This document shows positions 37,801 to 45,543 of a stretch of 64,000 nucleotides of DNA, piece by piece. The notes under the pieces are model-generated. The model worked only from the letters and a program-made list of their open reading frames with translations, made no database searches and was not told the origin of the DNA. How positions within the stretch are numbered: the first letter of the stretch is position 1; the number at the start of each line of letters is the position of its first letter. This DNA comes from Pseudomonadota bacterium (GTDB lineage: Bacteria > Pseudomonadota > Gammaproteobacteria > Xanthomonadales > Ahniellaceae). The stretch lies in NCBI GenBank assembly GCA_022843465.1, contig JALHNO010000015.1:62001-126000 (forward strand), read 5' to 3'. The position numbers were made by a program, and so were the translations under genes.

Positions 37801-40800
37801 CCTTTGTCTACGCCGGCGTCAATGCGACTCAGCCCCCGGACGTGGTGGAGCTGGTCACCGTGGACGACCGGCCCCAGCTGAGCCAACGCTGGTCGGCACT
37901 GACGATTCCGGCCGGAGGCCGTGTCGTACTGATGCACTTTGTTGCCCAGCAGATCAATCGCGCCGGCATCCAGGCAGCCGCCGAGCGCCTGGTGCAGCTG
38001 CCGCCCGAGGTGCTTGCCGAGCTCGATCCAGCCGACCGCGATGCGATCGTCAACTTCGTGATGCCGGCGCCCGAGGATCAGCCGCTGCCGGCCATTCCGT
38101 CCCTGACGGGACGCCTGAACGGCATCGCCTTCGAAGGCGACGAGCGGACACCCGTGCGTGGCGCGCGCATCACCGTGCAATCGACGCATCCCTTGTTCAA
38201 CCGCATCTGGGGCAAGATTCCGGATCCGTATTGCCCGCCCGGTACCGGCGTCGGCAGTCTGCGTTCGCTATCCAGCGTGCCGCCCAATCAGCCGAACCCG
38301 CCGTTGCTCGGCAGCTTCAGCCTGCAGGGTCAGCTCACCGCCAACGATTCGATCGCACTGCCCGAGGGCGTGCCGGTCCGCATGGTTGCCCAGGAACCCA
38401 CGCCCTGCTTCGGTGGCGCCTCCGGTCATCCCTGGACGCATGTGCCCTCGCGTGTCGAGATGGTGTCGCCGAGTGCCGAGCGCAATGTGGTGTGGGATAC
38501 CGGCGTGCTGACCGGAACCGTGGTCGGCGCGGCGGACTTCTCGGTCACCAGTGGTCGTCTGTATCGCTCGATCGACAACCCGGATGCCTGGGAATACATG
38601 TACGTGCCGATCGGTGCCGACGGCAGCTATGTGTATCCGGGTCTGCTGCCTGGCAATTACGATCTGCTGTTTGATACCCAGCATCCGGATGCCGCCGGCA
38701 GCGATGTGCTGCGTGGTCAGCGCAGCCAGGTCATCGTCGAACTCGGCGAGATCACCGTCACCGATCTCTCCTTGCAGCCGACCGGCCGCATCCAGGGCGC
38801 GATCGTGACCTATACCGGCGAGCAGTCGGTCGGTGCCCGCGTCATTCTCAGCGGCCTGGCGGCCGACCAGACCTATGACCAGTGCGCCAGCGATTGTGTA
38901 CCGCAGACGCTCAGCAAGCATCGGGGCAAGCGCGCGGTAAACCGCGAAGTGCGCACCGACAGCCTCGGCCGCTATGCCTTTGCGGCCGTCCCGACCGGCA
39001 GCTATACGCTGACCGTGGTTGATCCGATTTCCGATGGTCGCAAGTCGGTGGCGCTGACGGTGAGCACCGATCAGACCACGGTGCAGAACATGACCCTGCT
39101 CCAGCTCGGTCGCGTCGATCTGACCGTGCATACCGCAACCGGTACGCCGGCAGCAGACGCCTATGTGCATCTCTTTGCCGTTGCCCAGGGTTTCGAGGAA
39201 GTCGCCGGTCGCACCAATGGACTGGGTCAGCTGACGATCGCCAATATCCCGGAAGGCGACTACACGATCCGTGTCCGTGATCCGCGCTTCCCCAACGCGG
39301 CTTACATGGATCGAACCACCAGTGGCAGCATCCTCAGCCAGGGTCAGGCCGACAGCCGGACCGTGCAGTTGCGTGCTGCGGTATCGCTGGCCATTCACGT
39401 CATCGACAGCAGTACCGGCGGCGCCGGAATAGCAGGCGCTACGGTCAGCCTGATCGACGGCCGCGGAACCAGCACGCTGGCCAACACCAATGCCTCGGGT
39501 GATACCTCGGCAACAGCGGTGCCCGAAGGCACGGTAGCGGTGCGCGCGCGGGCGCGGATCAACAACATCGACCGCGAAGGCATCGTCAATGTTGCGGTCA
39601 ACGCCGGCAATGACAATCAGAACATCGCTGTGGTGGTCGATCTCGCGCTCGCCCTGGTGCCGTTGCCACGAAATCTGTATGACGCCAACCGTTCGAGCTA
39701 CGACATCCAGCGCGATGGCGCCGGCTGGCGCATGCCCGATCTCAGCATCGCGGGCGTGGCCTATACCGGTGCCACCACGGCCTCACAGCAACTCGATCAA
39801 CGGCAGTACCTGATCGAGCAGTCCACGCCGATCGCGGGCCTGCTGGTCAGTCGCAAGGTGCATGTGCCGCGCAATGGCTACTACGCGCGCTATCTCGAGG
39901 TACTGGAGAATCCGACCGCCGAGGCGATCACGGTCGACGTGGTGCTGCGGGCCTTTGGCGGCTCCAGCGAAACTGTGCGCGACACCAGCAGCGGCGACAG
40001 CACCCTGAGCAACGAGGGCGTCGACCGCGATCGCTGGTTCAGCGTCGGGTCGTTCTCGGGCAGTCAGCTCGACACCACGGTGCACATCGCCGGCAGTGCC
40101 GGAGCTGCGTTGCCCGATGCCCAGCTTTCGCATCAGTACGTGCCGCAGCAGGGCGCCTATGAATCGCGGATTGCCTGGAACGGGGTCACCGTGGCTGCTG
40201 GTGCACGCGTCGTGCTGATGCACTTCGTTGCCCACCAGAGTGATCGCCTTGCCGCGATCGCCAGTGCCGAACGACTGGCACAGTTGCCGCCCGAAGTCCT
40301 CGATGGCCTGATCGACGAGCCTGCCGCCGGCATCGTGACCCACGCGGTACCGGCCAACGGCCAGAGTGCCCTGCCAGCCCTGCCCAGCCTGCTCGGTCGC
40401 ATCAGTGGCCGCGTGCTCGAAGGCGACGGCAGTACCGTGGCCGGCGCCCGGATCAGTGCGCGCAGCCAGAACCCGCTGTACAGCCGGAGCTGGGATTCCT
40501 ACGACGTCGCCGGCCTGCAGAGCAGCGCGGAAGGCGTCTATGTATTCGACGGCGTGCTGCGCGACGATCAATACTCGGTCGCCATTCCGGTCGATGCGGC
40601 GGTCGAACTGGTCGCCGATCATCCGCAGTCCGTCGAATCGGCGACGGCACTGGCGACCCTGACGCCACAGACGCCGGAGACCACGGTGGATGTGCAGTTC
40701 AACTCCGGTGTCGTCCATGGCCGGGTAACGGGCATCTTCCAGTACGCGCCGATCGCGGGCACCGTGCGCGCCTATGTCGGTGCCAGCCTGCGCGGCGAGA

Positions 40801-43800
40801 CGAGCTTCGGCAGCGATGGCATCTACCGCATCGGCGGTCTTGCAGCGGGCAGCTATCGTCTGCGCGCCAATCTGTCGATCCAGCAAGGAACCGATCTGCT
40901 GGTCGATCTGGACAACGTCGCGATAGTCGCCGGGCAGGACAGGGAGCAGGACCTGGTCATGCCGCCCAATGGTGCGGTGTCCGGTGTGGTGCGCACGGCG
41001 GCGGGCAATGCCCTGCCCAATACGCACGTACGTCTGAGCGGTGCCGGCTACAGCCGGGAGATCTACACGGATGCGGATGGTCGCTATGCGCACAACGCCG
41101 TGCCGGCAGGTACCGCACTGCTGGCAGTGACCGATCCGCGCACCACCGCCGTGCTCGAATCCGAGGTCATCGTGGTTGCGAATCAGAATCTGGTCGCCGA
41201 TGTCAGCCTGCCAGCGGCGGGTGTGGTGACGATCACTACGCGCTATGCCCGCGGCGAGATCGCTCCCAGTGTAGGGCTGTATCTGACCGCCCCATCGATC
41301 AGTGGCGAGCGCTGGCTTGGCCAAAGCAATGCGAGCGGCGTACTCGCCGTCTCGGTACCGGTGGGATCGTACTCGGTCCGGGCGCTGCACCCGTTGACCA
41401 GCGAGAGCTCCACAACGACGGGCCAAGTCGACAGCGATGGCCAACTGCTGAGTCTGGACGCGGTGCTGATGCCGTCAGCGCGTGCCCAGGTGCTGGTCCA
41501 TCGCTCCGGGGTCGCGCAGTCAGGCGTGCGTGTCAACGCCCAGCGTCTGGGCAGCTCGGGCAACACCAGTTCCGGAACCACGGACGCCAACGGTCGCTTC
41601 ACCACCAGCCATCTGCGCGCTGCTCGCCACGCCCTGACAGCGGTGACGACCACCACCACCGGCAGCAGTGAAATACTGATCGATGCCGCTGTTGACGGTC
41701 AGATCGTGCCGATCGAAATCGATCTGGATACGGCGCTGTTCAGCGAGGGCCTGCTGTCATTTGCCGGCGAGCGTCATCTCTACAGTGTGCAGCTGACAAC
41801 CGGCCAGCGGCTGGCGATCGCCATCAATGGTGCCGTGGTCGACTCGGTCGCCGCGCTCTGTCAGGCACGCGCCCAGGTCTATGCACCCAACAACAGTCTG
41901 ATTGCCGATGGCTATGGGGCGGGCGCATCGCCGTACAGCCAGCAGAACACCACGGGGGACCTGCGCAATGTGCAGGCGACCAGCGATGGCCGCTATATCG
42001 TGGCGGTCTCGCGCTATCAGTCCAGCTGCAGTGTCGGGGGTTACCGCGTCGCGGCGATGCGTGATGGCCAGCCGCAGGCGTTCTCGCGCGATGTCGGTGG
42101 CGGCACGGTCGCTGGCCGGGTCCTGCGCCCTGACGGAGTGACGCCGGTGGTTGGCGCCATCGTTCGTCTGCAGGCGAGCGGTGCACCTGGCTCCCACGAA
42201 CAGCGTTTGACTGCGGCCGATGGCAGCTTCCAGTTTGCGCCGATTCCGATCGGCGGCTTCGTGCTCGGCTACCACCCCTCGGGCGCCCAGCCGGCCCTGG
42301 TCAGCCACAACGGCTACCTGGCGCAGACCGGTGAGGCCATCGTGCAGGATCTGGTCCTGCCGGCCACTACCACCGTCAATATCCAGGTACTCGGTGACGA
42401 TGCCCTGCCCTATCCAGGAACCGTGCAATTGTCGCTGCGCTCCGGCGGAAGCTGGTTGACGCGCTATACCGACAACCAGGGGCGCTACAGCCACCTGCAC
42501 GTCGGCAATAATCCGCTGACTGTGCTGGCCTATCACCCGCAGAACAGTACCGTGATCGATTCGGTCGAGGTGCAGGCGCTCGACGGTGGCGTTCGCGATG
42601 TCAGCCTGAGTCTGGCGTCCGGTCGCTTCTCCGGCAGTGTGCTCAATAGCGCCGCGCAGCCGGTGCCGCATGCCGAGGTCGAAATCCGCAGTGAGTCGGA
42701 TGACTATCTGACCTACACGCAGTCCGATGCCGCCGGCGCCTATCTGACACCACCGCTGGCTTCGGCGCGACCGCTGCGCCTGCTGGCAAGGGACCCGCAA
42801 AATTACGTGACCGTCGAGACGCTGGCGCAGCCGGTCACCGGCGCCACCACGCCGCTGGATCTGGTATTGCCGGCGCGTGGTGAAGTGCTGGTTCGCGTCG
42901 TCAATGGTGCGGGCGCACCGATCCCGGAGGCCTACAGCCATGCCGCATTCGAAACCCGACTCGGCAGTGGCGATTACAGCACCCACGGCTGGGGCGGCAC
43001 CGACAGCAATGGTGAGCATCTGATCGAGCATCTGCCGGTCGGACGGCCCTTGAGCATCCGTGCCGAGTACTACCTCGGGGGTGGCTATCGCGGCAAGGGC
43101 GAAGGTGGCGGTGGCGGCAACTACGTGTATGCCGAAACCGAAATCACACTCGATACGCCGGGCGCCCAGGTGCTGGTTGAACTCGTGCTCGACATCCCCG
43201 GCGGCGCTGTCCGTGCCGTCGTCAGCACCGCCGACGGCGAGCCGCTGGATGGTCAGGGCACCTGCTATCTGGTGCTCGATCCGGGTCCGGAGAATGGCGA
43301 GTACGCCGAGGGTGACTGCAGCGAGCCGCTTCTGCTCAATAGTGTTCCCGAAGGTGAGCATGAGGCGACGGTGTACGGGTCCGACTTCTACGAGTCGGGC
43401 ATACCAGTGACCGTGGTCGATGGCGAAACCGCCGAGATTGAAGTGTTCCTGTCCGTGGTGAAGGGCCAGGTACGCTTTGCCAATGGCAGCGTGGCCGACG
43501 ATGCCTATGTCGACATCGAATCCGCCGACGGCAGTGGCCGCTCGACGAACACCGACGCCGAGGGACGCTATCGCGTGTTCAATGTGCCCCTGGGCGATCT
43601 GGTTGCCCGCGCCGACGACAACAACAGTGGCCTGCACGTCGAGGCGAGCGCCAGCCTGGCGGATGCCGGCGTGCCGTTGATCATCGATCTGCAACTGCCC
43701 GCCAGCGCCCGCATCGAAGGCATTGTGCGCGACGCCGCCGCCCAGCCGCTGGCAAATGCCAGGGTGGTCGCGCGCAACCTCGAGCACGATATCTACCGCA

Positions 43801-44954
43801 CTGCCGAGACCGATGCCAATGGCGCCTATCAGATCGACCGGATGGCACTGGGGGCCTTCGATGCCGCCGCGATTCCCGCCGACAGCGCCAATCTGGCCCA
43901 GGCCAGCGGCAGCCTGGACATCGCCGAAACGACCCTGAACCTGGATCTCACCCTGGCCGAGTCCGCGGCTGTCGGCGGCAGCGTCCGTGGTGCAGACACG
44001 CTGCCGGTTGCCGGCGCCTGCGTCGAGTACCGTTCCAGCGTGGCTGGCTTTGGCTATCAGGAACTCTACCTGTCGACCATCAGCGACGCCCAGGGCGGCT
44101 ATTCCTTTGGCAGCGTATACGGTGGCCCCTACTCGATCCTGGCGCGCAACTGCAGTGACTACGTCAATGCCGGATTGGCCGACGGTGTCGTTGCCAGCGC
44201 CGGCGTCGCAGTCAGTGACGTCGACATCGGCAATGCCCGGATGCTGGGGCTTGCCCTGGCCGACAGCGTCTCCGGCTTCAGCTTCCATGCCAATGGTGAC
44301 GGCAGTGTCTACGCCTGGACGATGCCGAACTACTGGCACTCGGTGTTCGACTATCCGATCCAGTTGATGCTGGCCGACGAGTACTTCCCTTACTTCCCGG
44401 CGGCGCGTCACGCCCAGTCGATGCGCCAGATGGATGTCGGCCCAGCCTATGTCGAGGGACTACGCGTGACCCGGCAGACCTACGTGCCGGCGGCCGGCGG
44501 CTATGCCCGCGTCGTCGACGTATTCAGCAATGTCGGCGATCAGCCGATCAGTGTGCCGCTGTCGTTGCGGGGCGCGCACAACTCCGGCGCCGTGCTGGTG
44601 GCTCCACCCGCACAGCAGGGCGGTCGCTATCTGCTGCAGCGGTCTTCGGATACCACTGGCAGTTACACGCCCGGCGTCGCCGCGTACGTGTTGTCGGGCG
44701 TCGGCGGAACGGCTGCCGACACGGTGGACTTCGTGGAAGGCCGCGGCGCCTTCAGCTTCGGCTGGCAGCTGAGCCTGGCGCCCGGCGAGACCCGGCGCTA
44801 CCTGCACTATCTGGTGGTGCGCCAGCCAGACGCGGCCGCTGCCGCAGAATCGCAGGCGCAATCGCTGATGCAGATGACCGAGCCCGGAATGTTCGATGGG
44901 CTGAGCAATAGCGAGCGCGCCGAGATCATCAACTTCCTGGTACCTGCACAATGA
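31815..44954 (+). CDS. giant secreted carboxypeptidase-regulatory-repeat protein
   Basis: A 4379-residue protein, the largest in the window. ATG 31815 has AAGGG 6 bases upstream and gives a signal peptide (MKHALMKNLLRRSFALALLL, cleaved near AHT). The body is built of 30 or more modules of about 80-95 residues with the pattern GxVxDxxGxPLxGAxVxV...TDANGxYxFxxVPxGxYxLxAxD, the carboxypeptidase-regulatory-like/SdrD-B-like beta-sandwich. Four copies of a larger domain of about 240 residues (see repeats) break this up, and after the first three comes a LPALPxLxGRxxGxVxEGD junction. One PPC-like module lies at about 41740-42070. There is no LPxTG, no sortase signal and no beta-barrel, so anchoring is unknown. 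The stop overlaps the next start (ATGA). Confidence 0.9.
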   Translation: MKHALMKNLLRRSFALALLLAASAAHTQTVPPEQGAPPEGVACVVSAGNRVAPLRPDGSYAVFGIPGNLGAIRARATCSDGSVGQSAIGFTNPLSPATVELGPISFGQLDPVPVAVALNAPVRQLGSGEDSQLQALAVAADGTQRDVTPRSEGSVYTISNDLLATVTEDGLVHIYPQFAPGSSSRVVAGVTSEGSVSATFMYLLGPRASLTGSVMQPDGLTPVVGAEVSVLRLQPMEQAGTVVTGADGRFSMAGVNAGSFIVSAIHPATGDRALTYARIANEAEVVDVQLRLNGLGRVDVTVLDALDATVAATEVTFTALGAYRDVRTLATDASGVAAFQGVAAGDFTVSVRDPATRLIGTAVARVSAGEVLPVTLKLQPIGEIRGRVFDVGGSALRAGVQVRILSRERGIITQAVTGADGAFAFDTLPIADSPFTLDAFVDGRLRARLPGVVLASANEILNRDIVLDPVGTVSGHVVGGGGTLPDARVVLQSLEGLRLSFETRSDANGRFAFPAVPVGDFELLATAANGQTGRALGRVDSDAQQVNIDVAIADDTLVGVVHQRDGITPVGAGVTVYLAPKSLGARYSYDGVANVLSTQTAADGRFGFIVAATGTYYVQAEDALERGRSELIVVNLNPSQPLQARVVYLAKGTVSGTVRDVNGVAQAGIPVTVRSEGAFTLDRQTQTDGNGHYAMTGVFAGDIVVTARNPATALAGQGSSRLIAEGEAVAINITLAATATISGRVLQRVGGVSPGPVRISLRRNGSQIALREFPTGDAYSFDLVPIGEFELIAEELATGDKGVATTRIAAANDDKQIDIRLVGQGTITVTLRDEGGLPVTGAKVTANTVRPFASNQQLISDGNGQVSFERVFAGDFSISASKQLTLGALGGSASGTLLPNQQLSIDITMSTLVIGGVAGVVYQPDGITPAGAGLVVRMLPEPFQYAFVGTTDAQGRYAFSDVPAGSYSIDVLRFFNPQTCPQRDRVRGRTSGIQVQQQGAVTTADVQLIGAGVVRGRVTNAQGNPVAGIEVRMTNPDPIYGLNVTCVGRTTYDRNTDANGEYLIEDAPPGDFTLTAENSARTLRAEGSGRVRFDGDEAVVDLELVDSAITMPYTLYDANGFRFDLNGIGAIANGTNNVFAGSAPDNAGMRLEIIRDGIAVPFSNGNGSVGRLVKNGQQVDVDDSVPAGLIVTRQVYVPRAGYFSRYLEILENPGATAITVDVRVKSHHRNSNSNPRVVDTSDGDQILTVTAGAQRDRWAIVDDQQDADPFATGSIPATGHLFDGPDAPTQVAAATYDLIGQTGRLSYRWDGITVAPGQRVILMHFTLNQLNRFAGREAAMRLSALPPEAIDDLTTDERQAIVNFVVPEVSALPALPNLDAGRLDGRVFSGDGVTPIAAADVRFKSKHPLFGRVRNRTTNSDGYFEFRSTLDGSAANYVIPVHGFDLSASYPQTGAASALTPGDFDEGSTSETQDLIFVGQGDVRGLVKRHNDALVASATVNLCRLNNRNQCSDVPPNPSNSATSGADGGFAMYANTPRQYYLFASKPHPQNPRGTGARPILGEGTVTVTAGDTAVADAIMEATGSITGIVRAADNTPVVGAWVDLYLIVGGSQQRARGTRTDTAGRYRLFDVPLGPVRLIAEDDASAAQGSIDANISVDTETVADISLRPFGAAHVQVNYARGATAGGAYLRTSLGNQAFADSNGRMSFQLPEGVHTITADHPDDGNPVLRGAATATISAPGEQVNVVITLGPAGSVTGTVVRPDGTTLADGFPYTVQQLSGAGNEHRSANTLNTGNYRADGLPIGHYVITAYDAAQDRYADAEFVLTEDGEEVVVDLTLLENRIALPADLRDANRFRFDVQRSGALNHGSGNFNVAAASLTVNGQAYVGETSARLEAQRRQFLIAQPAAIDGVQVSRRIHVPRGAYYARYLEIFENPGSEPRVLQVQLRNRLSAGTVLSTSSADAEVTTADRWVSFDDAVDEDILLRDNQIAPSAFVYAGVNATQPPDVVELVTVDDRPQLSQRWSALTIPAGGRVVLMHFVAQQINRAGIQAAAERLVQLPPEVLAELDPADRDAIVNFVMPAPEDQPLPAIPSLTGRLNGIAFEGDERTPVRGARITVQSTHPLFNRIWGKIPDPYCPPGTGVGSLRSLSSVPPNQPNPPLLGSFSLQGQLTANDSIALPEGVPVRMVAQEPTPCFGGASGHPWTHVPSRVEMVSPSAERNVVWDTGVLTGTVVGAADFSVTSGRLYRSIDNPDAWEYMYVPIGADGSYVYPGLLPGNYDLLFDTQHPDAAGSDVLRGQRSQVIVELGEITVTDLSLQPTGRIQGAIVTYTGEQSVGARVILSGLAADQTYDQCASDCVPQTLSKHRGKRAVNREVRTDSLGRYAFAAVPTGSYTLTVVDPISDGRKSVALTVSTDQTTVQNMTLLQLGRVDLTVHTATGTPAADAYVHLFAVAQGFEEVAGRTNGLGQLTIANIPEGDYTIRVRDPRFPNAAYMDRTTSGSILSQGQADSRTVQLRAAVSLAIHVIDSSTGGAGIAGATVSLIDGRGTSTLANTNASGDTSATAVPEGTVAVRARARINNIDREGIVNVAVNAGNDNQNIAVVVDLALALVPLPRNLYDANRSSYDIQRDGAGWRMPDLSIAGVAYTGATTASQQLDQRQYLIEQSTPIAGLLVSRKVHVPRNGYYARYLEVLENPTAEAITVDVVLRAFGGSSETVRDTSSGDSTLSNEGVDRDRWFSVGSFSGSQLDTTVHIAGSAGAALPDAQLSHQYVPQQGAYESRIAWNGVTVAAGARVVLMHFVAHQSDRLAAIASAERLAQLPPEVLDGLIDEPAAGIVTHAVPANGQSALPALPSLLGRISGRVLEGDGSTVAGARISARSQNPLYSRSWDSYDVAGLQSSAEGVYVFDGVLRDDQYSVAIPVDAAVELVADHPQSVESATALATLTPQTPETTVDVQFNSGVVHGRVTGIFQYAPIAGTVRAYVGASLRGETSFGSDGIYRIGGLAAGSYRLRANLSIQQGTDLLVDLDNVAIVAGQDREQDLVMPPNGAVSGVVRTAAGNALPNTHVRLSGAGYSREIYTDADGRYAHNAVPAGTALLAVTDPRTTAVLESEVIVVANQNLVADVSLPAAGVVTITTRYARGEIAPSVGLYLTAPSISGERWLGQSNASGVLAVSVPVGSYSVRALHPLTSESSTTTGQVDSDGQLLSLDAVLMPSARAQVLVHRSGVAQSGVRVNAQRLGSSGNTSSGTTDANGRFTTSHLRAARHALTAVTTTTTGSSEILIDAAVDGQIVPIEIDLDTALFSEGLLSFAGERHLYSVQLTTGQRLAIAINGAVVDSVAALCQARAQVYAPNNSLIADGYGAGASPYSQQNTTGDLRNVQATSDGRYIVAVSRYQSSCSVGGYRVAAMRDGQPQAFSRDVGGGTVAGRVLRPDGVTPVVGAIVRLQASGAPGSHEQRLTAADGSFQFAPIPIGGFVLGYHPSGAQPALVSHNGYLAQTGEAIVQDLVLPATTTVNIQVLGDDALPYPGTVQLSLRSGGSWLTRYTDNQGRYSHLHVGNNPLTVLAYHPQNSTVIDSVEVQALDGGVRDVSLSLASGRFSGSVLNSAAQPVPHAEVEIRSESDDYLTYTQSDAAGAYLTPPLASARPLRLLARDPQNYVTVETLAQPVTGATTPLDLVLPARGEVLVRVVNGAGAPIPEAYSHAAFETRLGSGDYSTHGWGGTDSNGEHLIEHLPVGRPLSIRAEYYLGGGYRGKGEGGGGGNYVYAETEITLDTPGAQVLVELVLDIPGGAVRAVVSTADGEPLDGQGTCYLVLDPGPENGEYAEGDCSEPLLLNSVPEGEHEATVYGSDFYESGIPVTVVDGETAEIEVFLSVVKGQVRFANGSVADDAYVDIESADGSGRSTNTDAEGRYRVFNVPLGDLVARADDNNSGLHVEASASLADAGVPLIIDLQLPASARIEGIVRDAAAQPLANARVVARNLEHDIYRTAETDANGAYQIDRMALGAFDAAAIPADSANLAQASGSLDIAETTLNLDLTLAESAAVGGSVRGADTLPVAGACVEYRSSVAGFGYQELYLSTISDAQGGYSFGSVYGGPYSILARNCSDYVNAGLADGVVASAGVAVSDVDIGNARMLGLALADSVSGFSFHANGDGSVYAWTMPNYWHSVFDYPIQLMLADEYFPYFPAARHAQSMRQMDVGPAYVEGLRVTRQTYVPAAGGYARVVDVFSNVGDQPISVPLSLRGAHNSGAVLVAPPAQQGGRYLLQRSSDTTGSYTPGVAAYVLSGVGGTAADTVDFVEGRGAFSFGWQLSLAPGETRRYLHYLVVRQPDAAAAAESQAQSLMQMTEPGMFDGLSNSERAEIINFLVPAQ
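35145..35918 (+). repeat. 240-residue domain, copy 1 of the giant protein
   Basis: Residues 1111-1368. Starts near YDANGFRFDLN and contains VTRQVYVPRAGYFSRYLE, ILENPG, VILMHFT and ends with AIVNFVVPE. I do not recognise the domain. Confidence 0.75.
37344..38075 (+). repeat. 240-residue domain, copy 2 of the giant protein
   Basis: Residues 1844-2087. It shares DANRFRFDVQ, VSRRIHVPRGAYYARYLE, FENPG, VVLMHFVAQQ, AERLVQLPPEVL and AIVNFVMPA with copies 1 and 3. Confidence 0.75.
39654..40355 (+). repeat. 240-residue domain, copy 3 of the giant protein
   Basis: Residues 2614-2847. It shares YDANRSSYDIQ, VSRKVHVPRNGYYARYLE, LENP, VVLMHFVAHQ and AERLAQLPPEVL. The end motif is diverged (IVTHAVPA in place of IVNFVVPE). 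Confidence 0.75.
44244..44951 (+). repeat. 240-residue domain, copy 4 (C-terminus of the giant protein)
   Basis: Residues 4144-4379. It is the most diverged copy, with VTRQTYVPAAGGYARVVD, YLHYLVV and the final EIINFLVPAQ. It forms the C-terminus of the protein, so the domain may be a cap or an outer-surface binding part. Confidence 0.65.
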
Positions 44955-45463
44955 AACGCGTCCTCGAAATCGGCTTTGGCGCCGCGCTGATCGCCCTGCT
45001 GGCCACATCCGCCAGCGGCGCCGGCGGGCTCGATCTGGGCAGTCTTCCGGTCCACGCAGAACGCGGTCGTGCCGCGGCACTGCGCGAACAGCTGCCGGAG
45101 GCGCGCACCGTGGTCATCGTGATCGACGTCGGTGCTGCCCGCAGTGCGCGCTGGCTTGATGAACTGGCCGACACCGGCTTCAACGGCAACGGTGCCCTGA
45201 TCGTCCAGGTCGGCCAGATCGGCAGTCAGCAGCGCATCAGCCGACAGCGCGACCGCCTGCGCAACGCGCGCTGGGCCGGTGCCCCACTGGGAAGCACACT
45301 GGAACATCTCGAAGCCAGCGCGCTGCCCGCCATCTACGGCGTCGATGCTGCCGGCATCGTGCAATGGCGTCTGCCCACCAGCGGCCGTCGCAGCGACGAG
45401 ATCGCGCTGCGCATCAGTGACTGGCTGAACCACGAACCGCGCCCGGCGCCGGGATCAGAATGA
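44951..45463 (+). CDS. small exported thioredoxin-like protein without cysteines
   Basis: A 170-residue protein whose start codon overlaps the stop of the giant gene (ATGA), so it is translationally coupled. It has a signal peptide (MKRVLEIGFGAALIALLATS, cleaved near SGA). The mature part has a beta-alpha-beta pattern (ARTVVIVIDVG; NGALIVQVG) and the ALPAIYGVDAAGIVQWR motif typical of the thioredoxin fold after the cis-proline, but no CXXC and no cysteine anywhere. It therefore cannot be a redox protein; a chaperone or periplasmic partner role for the giant protein is inferred from coupling. I know no family with this exact pattern. Confidence 0.6.
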   Translation: MKRVLEIGFGAALIALLATSASGAGGLDLGSLPVHAERGRAAALREQLPEARTVVIVIDVGAARSARWLDELADTGFNGNGALIVQVGQIGSQQRISRQRDRLRNARWAGAPLGSTLEHLEASALPAIYGVDAAGIVQWRLPTSGRRSDEIALRISDWLNHEPRPAPGSE

Positions 45464-45543
45464 ATTTTCCGAAATATCCAACCGCCACGAACCAGTACAT
45501 CAGCACCCGCATCGGGTGTGATGTCAGCACGGAGCAGAGCGTA

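Noticed and set aside
41757-44411. An 884-residue open frame antisense to the giant gene
   Set aside because: Same reason: low-complexity composition, no known motif, and it overlaps the C-terminal modules of a well-supported gene.
45460-45543. An earlier start (ATG 45460) for the 1452-residue protein
   Set aside because: It overlaps the upstream stop and is possible, but the added residues put 28 non-hydrophobic residues before the signal peptide; ATG 45544 has its own GGAG. I keep it as a possibility only.
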